Positions 25,497 to 33,795 of a DNA stretch of 64,000 nucleotides are shown one piece after another. The DNA is from Nocardiopsis ganjiahuensis DSM 45031. Its GTDB lineage: Bacteria > Actinomycetota > Actinomycetes > Streptosporangiales > Streptosporangiaceae. A program made the position numbers and the translations under genes. The stretch covers positions 1 to 64,000 of the forward strand of contig NZ_ANBA01000012.1 in assembly GCF_000341085.1 (NCBI RefSeq), in the 5' to 3' direction. A model generated the notes under the pieces. The model did no database searches. It saw only the letters and a program-made list of their open reading frames with translations, and was not told the DNA's origin. Numbering within the stretch: the stretch's first letter is position 1; each line of letters begins with the position of its first letter.

Positions 25497-26693
25497 GTGT
25501 TGACCGCCAGAGAGCGCAACTCGGCTCTGATCGAGGCGATAATCGCGGACGGCACACTGACCGACGCCGCACTCGTCGAGGCCTTCCGCTCGGTGCCCCG
25601 CCACCTGTTCATACCGGAGACCGGAGCGCTGACCGCGAACGGCAGCTCCTTGAACGCCGCGGGCAACCCCGACCGCTGGCTGGCCGCCGTCTACACGGAC
25701 AACGCCATCGTCACCCGGGTCGAGGGGCCCGAGGTGCCGAGACAGCGCCAGCCGGGTCGGAGCGTGTCCACCTCGTGCAGCTCCGCGCCGACCGTGCTCG
25801 CCCGGATGCTGGAACTGGCCGACCTCGCCAACGGGCAGCGGGTCCTGGAGGTGGGCACCGGAACGGGGTGGAACACCGCGCTGCTCGCCCACCGCCTCGG
25901 GGACGCGGCCGTCACCTCGGTGGAGATCGACGAGCCCCTGCTGTACGCGGCCCGGGGGTCGCTCCGGGAGGCGGGGCTCTCCCCCGCCACCCACCTGACC
26001 GACGGCCACAGCGGGTATCCGGAGGCGGCGCCCTTCGACCGGATCATCAGTGCGTGCGGAGTGCGCCGGGTCCCCGGGGCCTGGCTCGACCAGCTCACCG
26101 CAGGCGGGCTCGTGGTGTGCCCGTGGGGGATGCTGGAGAGCGCGGGGGTGCTCATGCGGCTCGAACTGGGGCCCGCGGGTACGGAAAGCGTCTCGGGTGC
26201 GGGGCCGAAGGCGGGCCCGGGGCGCACGGCGCTGGGCCGGTTCCACGGCGGTGTGGGGTTCGTCCCGCTGCGCACACCCGGCTCGGCCCTGCCCCCGGTG
26301 CGGGACGCCGGACAGCAGCCGGACGAGTACCGGCTCACCCAGGTCGACCCCGTCGCGCCGATGCTGACCTTCGCCTCGGCCTTCGCGGTGTCGGTCATGG
26401 TCCCGGACTGGCGCATGCGGCGGCGGTGGATCGGCACGGGTTCGGGGATGTGGTTGTGCGACCGGCGGGGGGACTCGTGGGTGCGGATCTACCCCTACGG
26501 CACCTCGTGGATGATCGAGCAGGGCGGACCCAGGAGTATCTGGGACGAGGTCGAGGCGGCCCTGGTGGAGTGGTCCTCCCTGGGCGAACCCGACCCGGAC
26601 CGGTTCGGCCTGGTGGTGGAGTCCGACGGGGCACAGCGGGTGTGGCTGGACTCACCGGACGGGCGCTCCTGGCCGGTCGGTTCCCCGGTCTGA
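25497..26693 (+). CDS. PCMT-like (protein-L-isoaspartate type) methyltransferase
   Basis: A 398-residue SAM methyltransferase. The N-terminal helix is ALVEAFRSVPRHLFIPE; the SAM site is LEVGTGTGWNTALLAHRLG, followed by VTSVEIDEPLLYAA and FDRIISACGVRRVPGAWLDQL. A C-terminal half of about 190 residues is not part of housekeeping PIMT. This long form is frequent in actinomycete RiPP (ATP-grasp or FxLD) loci, yet no precursor or maturase is visible here. The GTG at 25497 is chosen for GGGGACTGAGGAC upstream; a GTG at 25446 is an alternative. Confidence 0.82.
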   Translation: MLTARERNSALIEAIIADGTLTDAALVEAFRSVPRHLFIPETGALTANGSSLNAAGNPDRWLAAVYTDNAIVTRVEGPEVPRQRQPGRSVSTSCSSAPTVLARMLELADLANGQRVLEVGTGTGWNTALLAHRLGDAAVTSVEIDEPLLYAARGSLREAGLSPATHLTDGHSGYPEAAPFDRIISACGVRRVPGAWLDQLTAGGLVVCPWGMLESAGVLMRLELGPAGTESVSGAGPKAGPGRTALGRFHGGVGFVPLRTPGSALPPVRDAGQQPDEYRLTQVDPVAPMLTFASAFAVSVMVPDWRMRRRWIGTGSGMWLCDRRGDSWVRIYPYGTSWMIEQGGPRSIWDEVEAALVEWSSLGEPDPDRFGLVVESDGAQRVWLDSPDGRSWPVGSPV

Positions 26694-26813
26694 ACCACGA
26701 CGGGGTCCGGGGAGGGGCGGGTCGTGCGAACGAGGTCCTGCCGGCGGGGGCGTGCGTCCCGGCCTAGAGGACTCAGGGGCCCAGGATTCTCACGAGGACC
26801 CCGGAGACGCCGA

Positions 26814-26843
26814 CGGCCCCCGACCGTTCTCCGGTGGGGGCCG
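26814..26843. terminator. Bidirectional terminator between convergent genes
   Basis: Stem CGGCCCCC/GGGGGCCG extended by ACCG/CGGT, with a small loop. It stands between the methyltransferase (rightward) and the DUF6243 gene (leftward). Confidence 0.8.
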
Positions 26844-26854
26844 CCGCCGCGCGC

Positions 26855-27052
26855 TCACTTCTGTCCTTCGGTGTCCTTGGTCTCCTCGGTGGAGTGTTTC
26901 TCCCGAAGCTTGCGCAGGAGCTCCTGCTTGCGCTCACGCGCCTCGTCGCTGGGGCCGCCCTGGGCCCCGCCCGGTCCGCCCCGCATCGCGGAACGGGAGA
27001 CGGTGGTGCGCTGGCCACCCATCCCGAGGAGGTTGTCGCTGTTCTTGGACAT
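26855..27052 (-). CDS. DUF6243 small basic protein
   Basis: A 65-residue protein: SKNSDNLLGMGGQRTTVSR, a Gly-rich middle and a Lys/Arg/Glu helix (ERKQELLRKLREKH). Similar short proteins of unknown function are common in Streptomyces (DUF6243). It is transcribed divergently from the TetR gene, and both operator copies lie in the shared gap, so it is presumably repressed by that TetR protein. Its basic helix may bind RNA or ribosomes; that is speculation. Confidence 0.8.
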   Translation of the reverse strand: MSKNSDNLLGMGGQRTTVSRSAMRGGPGGAQGGPSDEARERKQELLRKLREKHSTEETKDTEGQK

Positions 27053-27079
27053 GGTCCTGTGTCCTCTCGTGATCACATT

Positions 27080-27100
27080 AACGAGACGGAGCGTCTCGTT
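27080..27100. promoter_or_regulatory. TetR operator 1
   Basis: Perfect 9-base arms AACGAGACG and CGTCTCGTT around GAG. It is 28 bases from the DUF6243 start codon and 74 from the TetR start codon. The same half-site recurs at 27131-27148 and at 44365-44385. Confidence 0.8.
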
Positions 27101-27130
27101 TTAATGGTCGCCCCTGATGGTACCGGTGTC

Positions 27131-27148
27131 AAGACGATACGTCTCGTC
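27131..27148. promoter_or_regulatory. TetR operator 2
   Basis: Read on the minus strand it contains ACGAGACGTATCGTCT, a 16-mer identical to the operator at the ABC-F promoter (44367-44382). A minus-strand TTGACA at 27127-27132 overlaps it, a likely -35 box for DUF6243. Confidence 0.78.
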
Positions 27149-27173
27149 ATTTTTCAGCAGCTACCGTGGAGAC

Positions 27174-27785
27174 ATGGCCGACAACACCGCTGAACAGACC
27201 AGACGGGCCCCGGACCCCCGCCGTCGCAGCCAACGCGCGCGCAACGCCATCATCGACGCCGCCGCCGAACTGCTGGGTGAGGTCGGTTACTCGAAACTCA
27301 CCATGGAGGCCATCGCCGCCCGTGCCAGGGTCGGCAAGCAGACCATCTACCGCTGGTGGCCCTCCAAGGCCGCCGTGGTCTTCGAGGTCTTCACCCGGCT
27401 GACCGGAGCCGAGGCCGGGGCCCCGCTGCCCGACACCGGCGACCTGGCCGCCGACCTCAAGACCGTGTTCCGCGCCACCGCCGACGAGTTCACCGACCCG
27501 GCGACGGACCGGACCACCCGGGCCTTCACCGCGGAGGTCCAGCACGACGAGGAGTTCGCCCGGGCCGTCACCGAGCGGCTCGTCCGGCCCAACGCCGAGG
27601 CGGTCAAGGACCGGATGCGCGCCGGCCGGGACGCCGGACAGCTCGCACCGGACGCCGACCTCGACCTCGCCGTGGAGATGCTCAACGGCCCGATCAACCA
27701 CCGGTGGCTGCTGCGCACCGGACCGCTGACCCACGAGTACGTGGACCGCCTCGTGGACACCGTCCTGCGGGGATTGCGCCCCTGA
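27174..27785 (+). CDS. TetR-family transcriptional repressor
   Basis: A 203-residue regulator. The N-terminal HTH (about 15-65) includes ARNAIIDAAAELLGEVGYSKLTMEAIAARARVGKQTIYRWWPSKAAVVFEVF, and the C-terminal TetR_C domain (about 80-200) ends PLTHEYVDRLVDTVLRGL. The ATG at 27174 follows GTGGAGAC. It is divergent from DUF6243 with two operators between them. A third matching operator at the ABC-F promoter 17 kb away suggests a regulon concerned with ribosome-targeting drugs. Ligand unknown. Confidence 0.92.
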   Translation: MADNTAEQTRRAPDPRRRSQRARNAIIDAAAELLGEVGYSKLTMEAIAARARVGKQTIYRWWPSKAAVVFEVFTRLTGAEAGAPLPDTGDLAADLKTVFRATADEFTDPATDRTTRAFTAEVQHDEEFARAVTERLVRPNAEAVKDRMRAGRDAGQLAPDADLDLAVEMLNGPINHRWLLRTGPLTHEYVDRLVDTVLRGLRP

Positions 27786-27834
27786 GTGCCCGGCCCCTGG
27801 CCCCGGACTCCGGGATCCAGGGTCCGGGAGCCGG

Positions 27835-30072
27835 TCAGGCCCCGGGTGCGGATCCGTGCTCGATCTCCTCAAGGAGCTTGCCCCCGAGCTCGGTCTCGAT
27901 CAGCGCCGCGCCGCCCGTTGCGCGCGGACCCGACCCCCGGCCGGGACCGCCGGAGCCGTTGACGGCCTGACCGCCCTGGGGCGGGTTGCTCGAGGACGGG
28001 CTGTTCGAGGCCGTGGCTCCGGCCGCCGGGACACCGGCCGCCGGCGCGCTCTGCTCGACGGCCTTCGGTACCGGTCCGCGCTGGGTCGGGCGGCCGAAAC
28101 CACCGTCGTCCGGCGGCGGGGCGGCGGCTCCGTCCTCGTACGGGTCGGGCGGCGGCTCCTGGAGCCCGGTGACGATCCGGTCCGGCGGCGGACCCTCGGG
28201 CTGGGCGGGAGCCGAGGACCGCGCGGTCTCCGGCGCGGGTTCGGGTGCGCCGGGCCGGGGCTGTTCCGCCCGCTGGGCGGGGGCAGGGGTGTCCCAACCC
28301 GCGGGCTCGGCCGGGCGGGGAGCGGGTTCGGCACGGCGCTGGGGCGCCGGGGCCGACGCGGCGGCGCTGCCGCTGGCGGGGGCCACCCGGACCTCGAGTC
28401 CGAGAACCTGCTGGATGGCCCCGGCGACGACCTGGTCGCTGCCGCTGTTGCTGAAGCCCTTGGCCTCGTTGGGTTTGTTGAAGCCCAGCAGCACGCTGTT
28501 GCCCTCGATCCCGACCGGCTGGACGTCGCCGCCGGTCAGGACCATCCAGGTGAACCGGCGGCGGCCCTTGACCGCCTCCAGAATCTGCTGCCAGGCGCCC
28601 TGGACACGGCCCAGGTCGAGCCCGCCGCCACCGGCGGAGGGCGCGGCCGCACGCGGCGCGGGTTCGGGTGCGCTGCGCGCGGGGGCGTCCCAGCCCGCGG
28701 GCTCACCGGCGGCCGGCGGCACCGGGCGGGGAGCGGGTTCGGGTGCGCTGGGCCTCGTGGGTGCCTGCGGCGCGGGTGCGGGTGCGGGCGCCGGAGCGGG
28801 GGCCGCCTGAGGTGCGGGCGCGGGCGCGGGTGCCGGAGCGGCGGGCGCCTGGGGCGCCGGTGCGGGCGCGGACGCCTGGGGCGCCGGTGCGGCCGGGGCC
28901 ACGGCCCCCGAGGCCAGACGGCGCTCCAACTGCTCCAGGCGGGCCAGCAGCGCGGGACCCTGGTCGCCGCCGGTGGCGGGCAGCAGGATGCGCGAGCACA
29001 TGAGCTCCAGGAGCAGCCGGGGCGCGGTCGCTCCGCGCATCTCGGTCAGCCCCTGGTTGAGGACCTCGGCGGCCCTGGAGAGCTCGGCCGGGCCCAGCCG
29101 GGCGGCCTGGTCCTTCATCTGCTCCACGGACTCCGGGGAGACGTTCACCAGTCCCTTGTCCAGGGCGTCCGGAACGGCGGAGAGCACCACGAGGTCGCGG
29201 AAGCGCTCCAGCAGGTCCGTGGTGAAGCGGCGCGGGTCGTGCCCGCCCTCGACCACCCGGTCGACCAGGCCGAACGCGGCGGCGCCGTCGCGGGCGCCCA
29301 GGGCGTCGACCATCTCGCCGAGCAGACTGGAGTCGGTGTAGCCGAGCAGGGAGACGGCGCCCTCACGGGTGATGCCGCCCTCGTCCGAACCGGCGATGAG
29401 CTGGTCCAGCACGGACAGGGTGTCACGGGCCGAGCCGGCGCCCGCGCGCACGACCAGGGGCAGCGCCGCGGGGTCGTAGGAGACCTCCTCCTGCTTGAGG
29501 AGGTCCTCCATGAGCTCCTTGAGGGTGCTCGGCGGGATGAGCCGGAAGGGGTAGTGGTGGGTCCGCGAACGGATCGTGCCGATGACCTTCTCGGGCTCGG
29601 TGGTGGCGAACACGAACTTCAGGTGCGGCGGGGGTTCCTCCACCAGCTTGAGGAGCGCGTTGAAACCCTCGCGGGTCACCATGTGCGCCTCATCGATGAT
29701 GTAGATCTTGTAGCGCGAGTTGACCGGCGAGAAGAACGCGCGTTCGCGCAGGTCGCGGGCGTCGTCGACACCACCGTGGGAGGCGGCGTCGATCTCGATC
29801 ACGTCGATGCTGCCGCCGCCGTCGGGAGCGAGCGCCACACAGGAGTCGCAGGTCCCGCACGGATCGGGGGTCGGGCCCTGCTCACAGTTGAGGGAGCGCG
29901 CCAGGATGCGCGCGCTGGTCGTCTTGCCGCAACCGCGCGGTCCGCTGAAGAGATAGGCGTGGTTGATTCTTCCGCTGCGCAACGCCTGGCGCAGCGGGTC
30001 GGTCACGTGTTCCTGACCGCGCACCTCACCGAACGTCGCGGGACGGTACTTGCGGTACAGCGCGATGCTCAC
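27835..30072 (-). CDS. dnaX: DNA polymerase III subunit gamma/tau
   Basis: A 745-residue clamp-loader ATPase. Walker A GPRGCGKTT is at 44-52, the zinc module has Cys63, Cys72, Cys75 and Cys78, Walker B is IIDEAHMV, and sensor 1 lies in FATTEPEKVIGTIRSRTHHYPFR. Domain III extends to about 370; it is followed by a Pro/Ala linker (about 385-480, mostly PAPAP repeats), a tau-like domain (about 495-585) and a disordered Pro-rich tail. The start is GTG. The SRP RNA gene lies just upstream on the same strand, a standard actinomycete arrangement. Confidence 0.96.
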   Translation of the reverse strand: MSIALYRKYRPATFGEVRGQEHVTDPLRQALRSGRINHAYLFSGPRGCGKTTSARILARSLNCEQGPTPDPCGTCDSCVALAPDGGGSIDVIEIDAASHGGVDDARDLRERAFFSPVNSRYKIYIIDEAHMVTREGFNALLKLVEEPPPHLKFVFATTEPEKVIGTIRSRTHHYPFRLIPPSTLKELMEDLLKQEEVSYDPAALPLVVRAGAGSARDTLSVLDQLIAGSDEGGITREGAVSLLGYTDSSLLGEMVDALGARDGAAAFGLVDRVVEGGHDPRRFTTDLLERFRDLVVLSAVPDALDKGLVNVSPESVEQMKDQAARLGPAELSRAAEVLNQGLTEMRGATAPRLLLELMCSRILLPATGGDQGPALLARLEQLERRLASGAVAPAAPAPQASAPAPAPQAPAAPAPAPAPAPQAAPAPAPAPAPAPQAPTRPSAPEPAPRPVPPAAGEPAGWDAPARSAPEPAPRAAAPSAGGGGLDLGRVQGAWQQILEAVKGRRRFTWMVLTGGDVQPVGIEGNSVLLGFNKPNEAKGFSNSGSDQVVAGAIQQVLGLEVRVAPASGSAAASAPAPQRRAEPAPRPAEPAGWDTPAPAQRAEQPRPGAPEPAPETARSSAPAQPEGPPPDRIVTGLQEPPPDPYEDGAAAPPPDDGGFGRPTQRGPVPKAVEQSAPAAGVPAAGATASNSPSSSNPPQGGQAVNGSGGPGRGSGPRATGGAALIETELGGKLLEEIEHGSAPGA

Positions 30073-30194
30073 GGTGTGATCACTCCCCTGGTCCCTGCCT
30101 CGGTCCCATTCAACCCGTTGGCGGTGACAACTCGCACCGAGTCCGGGAAACCGGGAGGGGGCGGCTGGGGCGAGGTACCCCCAGAAACAAGAAA

Positions 30195-30283
30195 GGACCC
30201 CCCGCGCACCCGCCAGAGCCCACTTATCCTTGCTGCCTTCCGGCCCTGGGGAGGTTCATAGGGTGACGCCGCACGAGGGGTCT
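30195..30283 (-). ncRNA. ffs: Signal recognition particle RNA (small, 4.5S type)
   Basis: On the minus strand the conserved SRP domain IV is present: CAGGGCCGGAAGGCAGCAAGG with the GGAA tetraloop, flanked by the asymmetric internal loop and by CTCTGG pairing with CCAG. The ends ACCCC (near 30281) and GGGGGGT (near 30198) close the hairpin. A TTTCTTGTTT tract follows the 3' end. It binds Ffh for co-translational targeting. Ends are estimated by pairing to within a few bases. Confidence 0.88.
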
Positions 30284-30393
30284 GTCCCCGAGTGTATCCG
30301 AACCGGAGACCCCCGCAACCCGACGCGGGCACCCCTCACGGGCCGGTCGGAACCCGTTCGAACCACTCCCCGAAAGCCTGTAGAGTGATCCAC

Positions 30394-30481
30394 GGAGGAT
30401 TCGCCTAGTGGCCTAGGGCGCACGCTTGGAAAGCGTGTTGGTGGCAACGCCTCAGGGGTTCGAATCCCCTATCCTCCGCCA
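30394..30481 (+). tRNA. tRNA-Ser(GGA)
   Basis: Acceptor arms GGAGGAT and ATCCTCC, discriminator G and encoded CCA; anticodon loop CTTGGAAAG with anticodon GGA; long variable arm (GTTGGTGGCAACGCC region) as in class II serine tRNAs; T-arm GGGGTTCGAATCCCC. It is 88 bases including CCA. Confidence 0.97.
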
Positions 30482-30500
30482 CAGCCCACCAGGGCAGACG

Positions 30501-30533
30501 GAAGGCCCCGACCGCACAGCGGTCGGGGCCTTC
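30501..30533 (+). terminator. Terminator of tRNA-Ser(GGA)
   Basis: A 14-base-pair perfect stem (GAAGGCCCCGACCG and complement) with loop CACAG, 20 bases after the tRNA. Confidence 0.88.
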
Positions 30534-30801
30534 GTCGTTCCCGGGAGCCCGTGTCGCGGCTCCGGCGAGGCGACACGCTCCGGCGAGGAAGCCACCCGAT
30601 GGCACACAGGAGTCCCCCACTCGCTCAGCGGCGCACGAGCACACCCCGCACGTCTGAGCACACGCTCTCAGCGGTCCCGGCATACGCGTGTGGCGCTGCG
30701 GCCCACAGCAGGGGAGCCGAATCCCCGAAACGTCCGTCAGACCTCCGATGAGTCCAGATCCCGAGACCGGCACGGTCCCGGTGCGGCGGTGAGGGAGAAG
30801 C

Positions 30802-31485
30802 ATGCGGTACGAGACGGCCACGACGTTCACGGTGGGTCCCGGGTCCAGGACCTACTGGGAGGAGATGAAGCGCCCCGGCAAGATTGTGCTCCTGGTCCTC
30901 GCGCTCGTAGGTCTGGCGGTCGAGTTCGCCGTCGGCTGGTACTCCTTCGAGCAGGACGACCCCGGGTCCGGTGTCGTCTTCGTGGTGGGCATCGGCGCCG
31001 TCACCGTCGTGACCTGTGTCATGTCCCTGGTCTTCAGCATCCTGTTCTTCCGCAACAGTCGCCTGGAGCTCACGCCGAGCGAGCTCGTCCACCGGAACTG
31101 GCGGGGGCGTACGCGGAGGCTGCCTCGGAACCGGATCGCCGAGGTCACCAAGGCGCTCTACCTGGTGGACAGCAGCGGGGTGAAGAACCAGAACGTCCTG
31201 ACCGTCATCGCCGACACGGACGGTCGCACGATCAGCTTCGGCACCGGATTCTGGCCGGAGGAGGACTTGGCGGAGCTGTGGCGGCGACTCGGCACGCCCT
31301 GTGAGTCATGGCTGCACCCGGTCGTTCCGACGATGAAGGAGTTCCGCCGACGCCGCCCCCGGGTGCGGCTGCCCCTGTATCACGCGCACTTCACGGGGTT
31401 CACGATGGTGGTGGGTGCCGCGATCGCGATCCTGCTGATCGTGGTGACGATCGCGGTCGTCGCAGTCGGCTCAGCGACCGCTTGA
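30802..31485 (+). CDS. Membrane protein with PH-like domain, unknown function
   Basis: A 227-residue protein with two N-terminal hydrophobic segments (about 28-47 and 55-80), a central beta-rich region (RLELTPSELVHRNWRGRTRRLPRNRIAEVTKAL) that reads like a bacterial PH domain, and one C-terminal hydrophobic segment (about 198-224). GAGGGAGAAG precedes the ATG. It is a single gene; partner and function unknown. Confidence 0.75.
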   Translation: MRYETATTFTVGPGSRTYWEEMKRPGKIVLLVLALVGLAVEFAVGWYSFEQDDPGSGVVFVVGIGAVTVVTCVMSLVFSILFFRNSRLELTPSELVHRNWRGRTRRLPRNRIAEVTKALYLVDSSGVKNQNVLTVIADTDGRTISFGTGFWPEEDLAELWRRLGTPCESWLHPVVPTMKEFRRRRPRVRLPLYHAHFTGFTMVVGAAIAILLIVVTIAVVAVGSATA

Positions 31486-31562
31486 CCTCCCGCTGCGCCC
31501 GTCTCGAGGATCCGGCCGCCGTCCTGGACCGGCTGACCGGACCCGGAACGGCCGCGCTCGGT

Positions 31563-31886
31563 TCAGGAAGGTGAGGGCCCCTCCCCCGCAGACCTCCGGG
31601 CGACGACCTTGGAGGCGGGCAGGCGCCCCGCCTTCGAGGTGCCCGTCATCTCGTCGCCGTCGACGGTCAGAGCGAAGACCAGGTTGAGCCGCATGGGCTT
31701 GGTGACCGCCTGTCGCCAGGTGAGGCGGTCGCCGTCCAGGGTGAGGTCGACCAGCTCGTCCGGTTCCTCACCCTCGCTCCAGGCGACGCCGCTGAGGATC
31801 CCGTCCTCCTCGGTGATGCGCATCGTGGGGCGGATCCGCCCGATCGGCGTACTGATGGCCAGGTCCCAGGTTCCGGCAACGGACAC
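31563..31886 (-). CDS. Small beta-rich protein, unknown function
   Basis: A 107-residue protein: VAGTWDLAISTPIGRIRPTMRITEEDGILSGVAWSEGEE, LVDLTLDGDRLTWRQAV, LVFALTVDGDEMTGTSKAGRLPASKV. The alternating pattern suggests a lipocalin or calycin-like barrel that recurs in actinomycete small proteins. The GTG at 31886 has GAGGAG upstream, better than an ATG 11 codons earlier. It lies next to the PfpI-like gene on the same strand (50-base gap) and could share its transcript. Confidence 0.7.
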   Translation of the reverse strand: MSVAGTWDLAISTPIGRIRPTMRITEEDGILSGVAWSEGEEPDELVDLTLDGDRLTWRQAVTKPMRLNLVFALTVDGDEMTGTSKAGRLPASKVVARRSAGEGPSPS

Positions 31887-31936
31887 TGCTGCTCCTCGCG
31901 GTGGTTCATGGTCGTTCACGGTGGTCCGGAGACGTC

Positions 31937-32599
31937 TCAGGCAACGGGCACGAGGCCCTCGGCCCGCCAGACCACACCGCGGCGCTCGTAGGCGAAGAGC
32001 TGTTCCACGGCGTGGGCGATCCGCGGACCCAGCTCACGTTCGAGCAGGTGGATACCGAGGTCCAGCCCCGAGGTGACCCCGGCCGCGGTGACCAGGTCAC
32101 CGTCGTCCACGACCCTCGCGTCCACGACCGTCGTCCCGGTGGCCTCCAGCACGTCCAGGCCCATGTGGTGGGTGGTGGCCGTGCGCCCCTCGGTCAGCCC
32201 GGCCATCCCCATCAGCAGGGAACCGCCGCACACGGTCGCCACGAGCGTGTCCGGGCGGGCCATGGCCGCGCCGAGCAGCCCCGGCAGCTCAGTGGTGAGG
32301 CTCCGCGCCAGGATCGCCGGGATGGAGTCCGGATCGACCTCTCCGTCCCCGTCCCCCGGCACGGGCAGGCCCCCCACCGCGCCCGGCACGACGACCAGGT
32401 CGGCGTGTGCCGGGTCCAGCCGCGCGGTGGCCCGGAGCGGCACCCCGTTCCCGCTGGGCACCTCACGGGCGCCCTCCGCGGAGACCAGCTCCACCGTCAG
32501 AGCGCCGCCGCTGGCGGTCCCGCCCGCGTACAGGACCTCGAACGGCGCGATCACGTCCATCGGGTCGAACCCGTCGAACAGTACGACCTGGGCCAGCAT
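31937..32599 (-). CDS. DJ-1/PfpI family protein
   Basis: A 220-residue class I glutamine amidotransferase-like protein: VVLFDGFDPMDVIAPFEVL, a conserved Glu, LVVVPGAVGG, and the nucleophile elbow VATVCGGSLLMGMAGLTEGRTATTHH (Cys at about residue 131, His nearby). Members act as isonitrile hydratases, chaperones or glyoxalases; the specific role is open. GGGGGAAG precedes the ATG at 32599. It is divergent from the GlxA-type regulator, which shares the same domain. Confidence 0.88.
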   Translation of the reverse strand: MLAQVVLFDGFDPMDVIAPFEVLYAGGTASGGALTVELVSAEGAREVPSGNGVPLRATARLDPAHADLVVVPGAVGGLPVPGDGDGEVDPDSIPAILARSLTTELPGLLGAAMARPDTLVATVCGGSLLMGMAGLTEGRTATTHHMGLDVLEATGTTVVDARVVDDGDLVTAAGVTSGLDLGIHLLERELGPRIAHAVEQLFAYERRGVVWRAEGLVPVA

Positions 32600-32737
32600 C
32601 GTCTTCCCCCTCGTGTGTTCGGGTCCCCTCTTCCGGAGGCCGCAGCTCGAAGTTACGGAAGGCGCGAGGGCGGCGACAGGGGCTGGAAAGCCAGGGTCCG
32701 ACGGATTCTGGCCAACCCGGCGGTTACGATCTGGCCC

Positions 32738-33697
32738 ATGCACACAGTGGTGGTCACGGCCTTCGACGGTGTGGTCGGCTTCGACCTGACCACGCCCGTG
32801 GAGGTGTTCTCCCGCAGCCGCCTGCCCGGCGGCGCCCCCGCCTACCGGGTCCTGGTCTGCGCTCCCGAACCGGAGGTCGCCGCCGGACCGTTCCGCCTGC
32901 GCGCCGACCTCGGCCTGGAGGCGCTCTCGGAGGCGGACACCGTCGTCGTCCCGGGGTTGGAGGACCTCTCCGTCCCGCCTCCGGAGGAGCTGCTCGACGC
33001 CCTGCGCGCCGCCGCGGCCGAGGGGACCCGGATCGCCTCGATCTGCACGGGCGCGTTCGTACTCGCCGCCACGGGGTTGCTGGACGGGTTGCGCGCCACC
33101 ACGCACTGGCGGGGCGCCGGGCTGCTGTCCGAACTCCACCCGTCGGTGACCGTGGACCCCGGCGTCCTCTACGTGGACAACGGGCAGTTCCTCACCTCGG
33201 CCGGGGCCGCGGCCGGGCTGGACCTGTGCCTGCACATGGTCCGCTCCGACCACGGTTCGGCGGTGGCCGCCGACACGGCACGGCTCTCGGTGATGCCGTT
33301 GGAGCGCGAGGGCGGACAGGCGCAGTTCATCGCGCACGAACCCCCTCCCGTGCCCGACGGCGCCGCCTGGGAGCCGCTGTTGGAGTGGCTGGAAGAGAAC
33401 TCCGGGCGGGACCTCACCCTGGCCGACATCGCCGCACACGCCGGGGTGAGCACCCGGACCCTCAGCCGCCGCTTCCGCGAGCAGACCGGGACCACGCCGC
33501 TGCGCTGGCTGCACCGGGCCCGGGTCCGCCGCGCCCAGTACCTGCTGGAGTCCACCCGTCACCCGGTGGACCTCATCGCCGACCAGGCGGGGTTCGGTTC
33601 TCCCACCGCCTTTCGCGAACGCTTCCGCGCGGTGGTCGGCACCAGCCCGCAGGCCTACCGCCGCGCCTTCCAGGGCAACGGAACCGTCGGCGCCTAG
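32738..33697 (+). CDS. GlxA-family transcriptional regulator (DJ-1 plus AraC)
   Basis: A 319-residue protein: an N-terminal DJ-1/PfpI-like sensor (about 1-185; VVVPGLEDLS, IASICTGAFVLAATGLLDGLRATTHW) and a C-terminal AraC HTH pair (about 220-312; LTLADIAAHAGVSTRTLSRRFREQTGTTPLRWLHRARVRRAQYLLESTRHPVDLIADQAGFGS). TACGAT stands 8 bases before the ATG with no Shine-Dalgarno sequence, so a leaderless start is possible. It probably controls the divergent PfpI gene. Confidence 0.92.
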   Translation: MHTVVVTAFDGVVGFDLTTPVEVFSRSRLPGGAPAYRVLVCAPEPEVAAGPFRLRADLGLEALSEADTVVVPGLEDLSVPPPEELLDALRAAAAEGTRIASICTGAFVLAATGLLDGLRATTHWRGAGLLSELHPSVTVDPGVLYVDNGQFLTSAGAAAGLDLCLHMVRSDHGSAVAADTARLSVMPLEREGGQAQFIAHEPPPVPDGAAWEPLLEWLEENSGRDLTLADIAAHAGVSTRTLSRRFREQTGTTPLRWLHRARVRRAQYLLESTRHPVDLIADQAGFGSPTAFRERFRAVVGTSPQAYRRAFQGNGTVGA

Positions 33698-33795
33698 AGG
33701 CCCGCAGGGACGGGGTTCCAGGGGTCCGGATCTGTCGACCTGGCGACTTGGGGACAGAGCGACCTGTGGACAGGTCGACAGGTCACCAGGCCTGC

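Noticed and set aside
28680..28900. The PAPAP repeat of DnaX as an interesting repeat element
   Set aside because: Pro/Ala linkers are normal in actinomycete DnaX, and the DNA repetition simply reflects the protein sequence.
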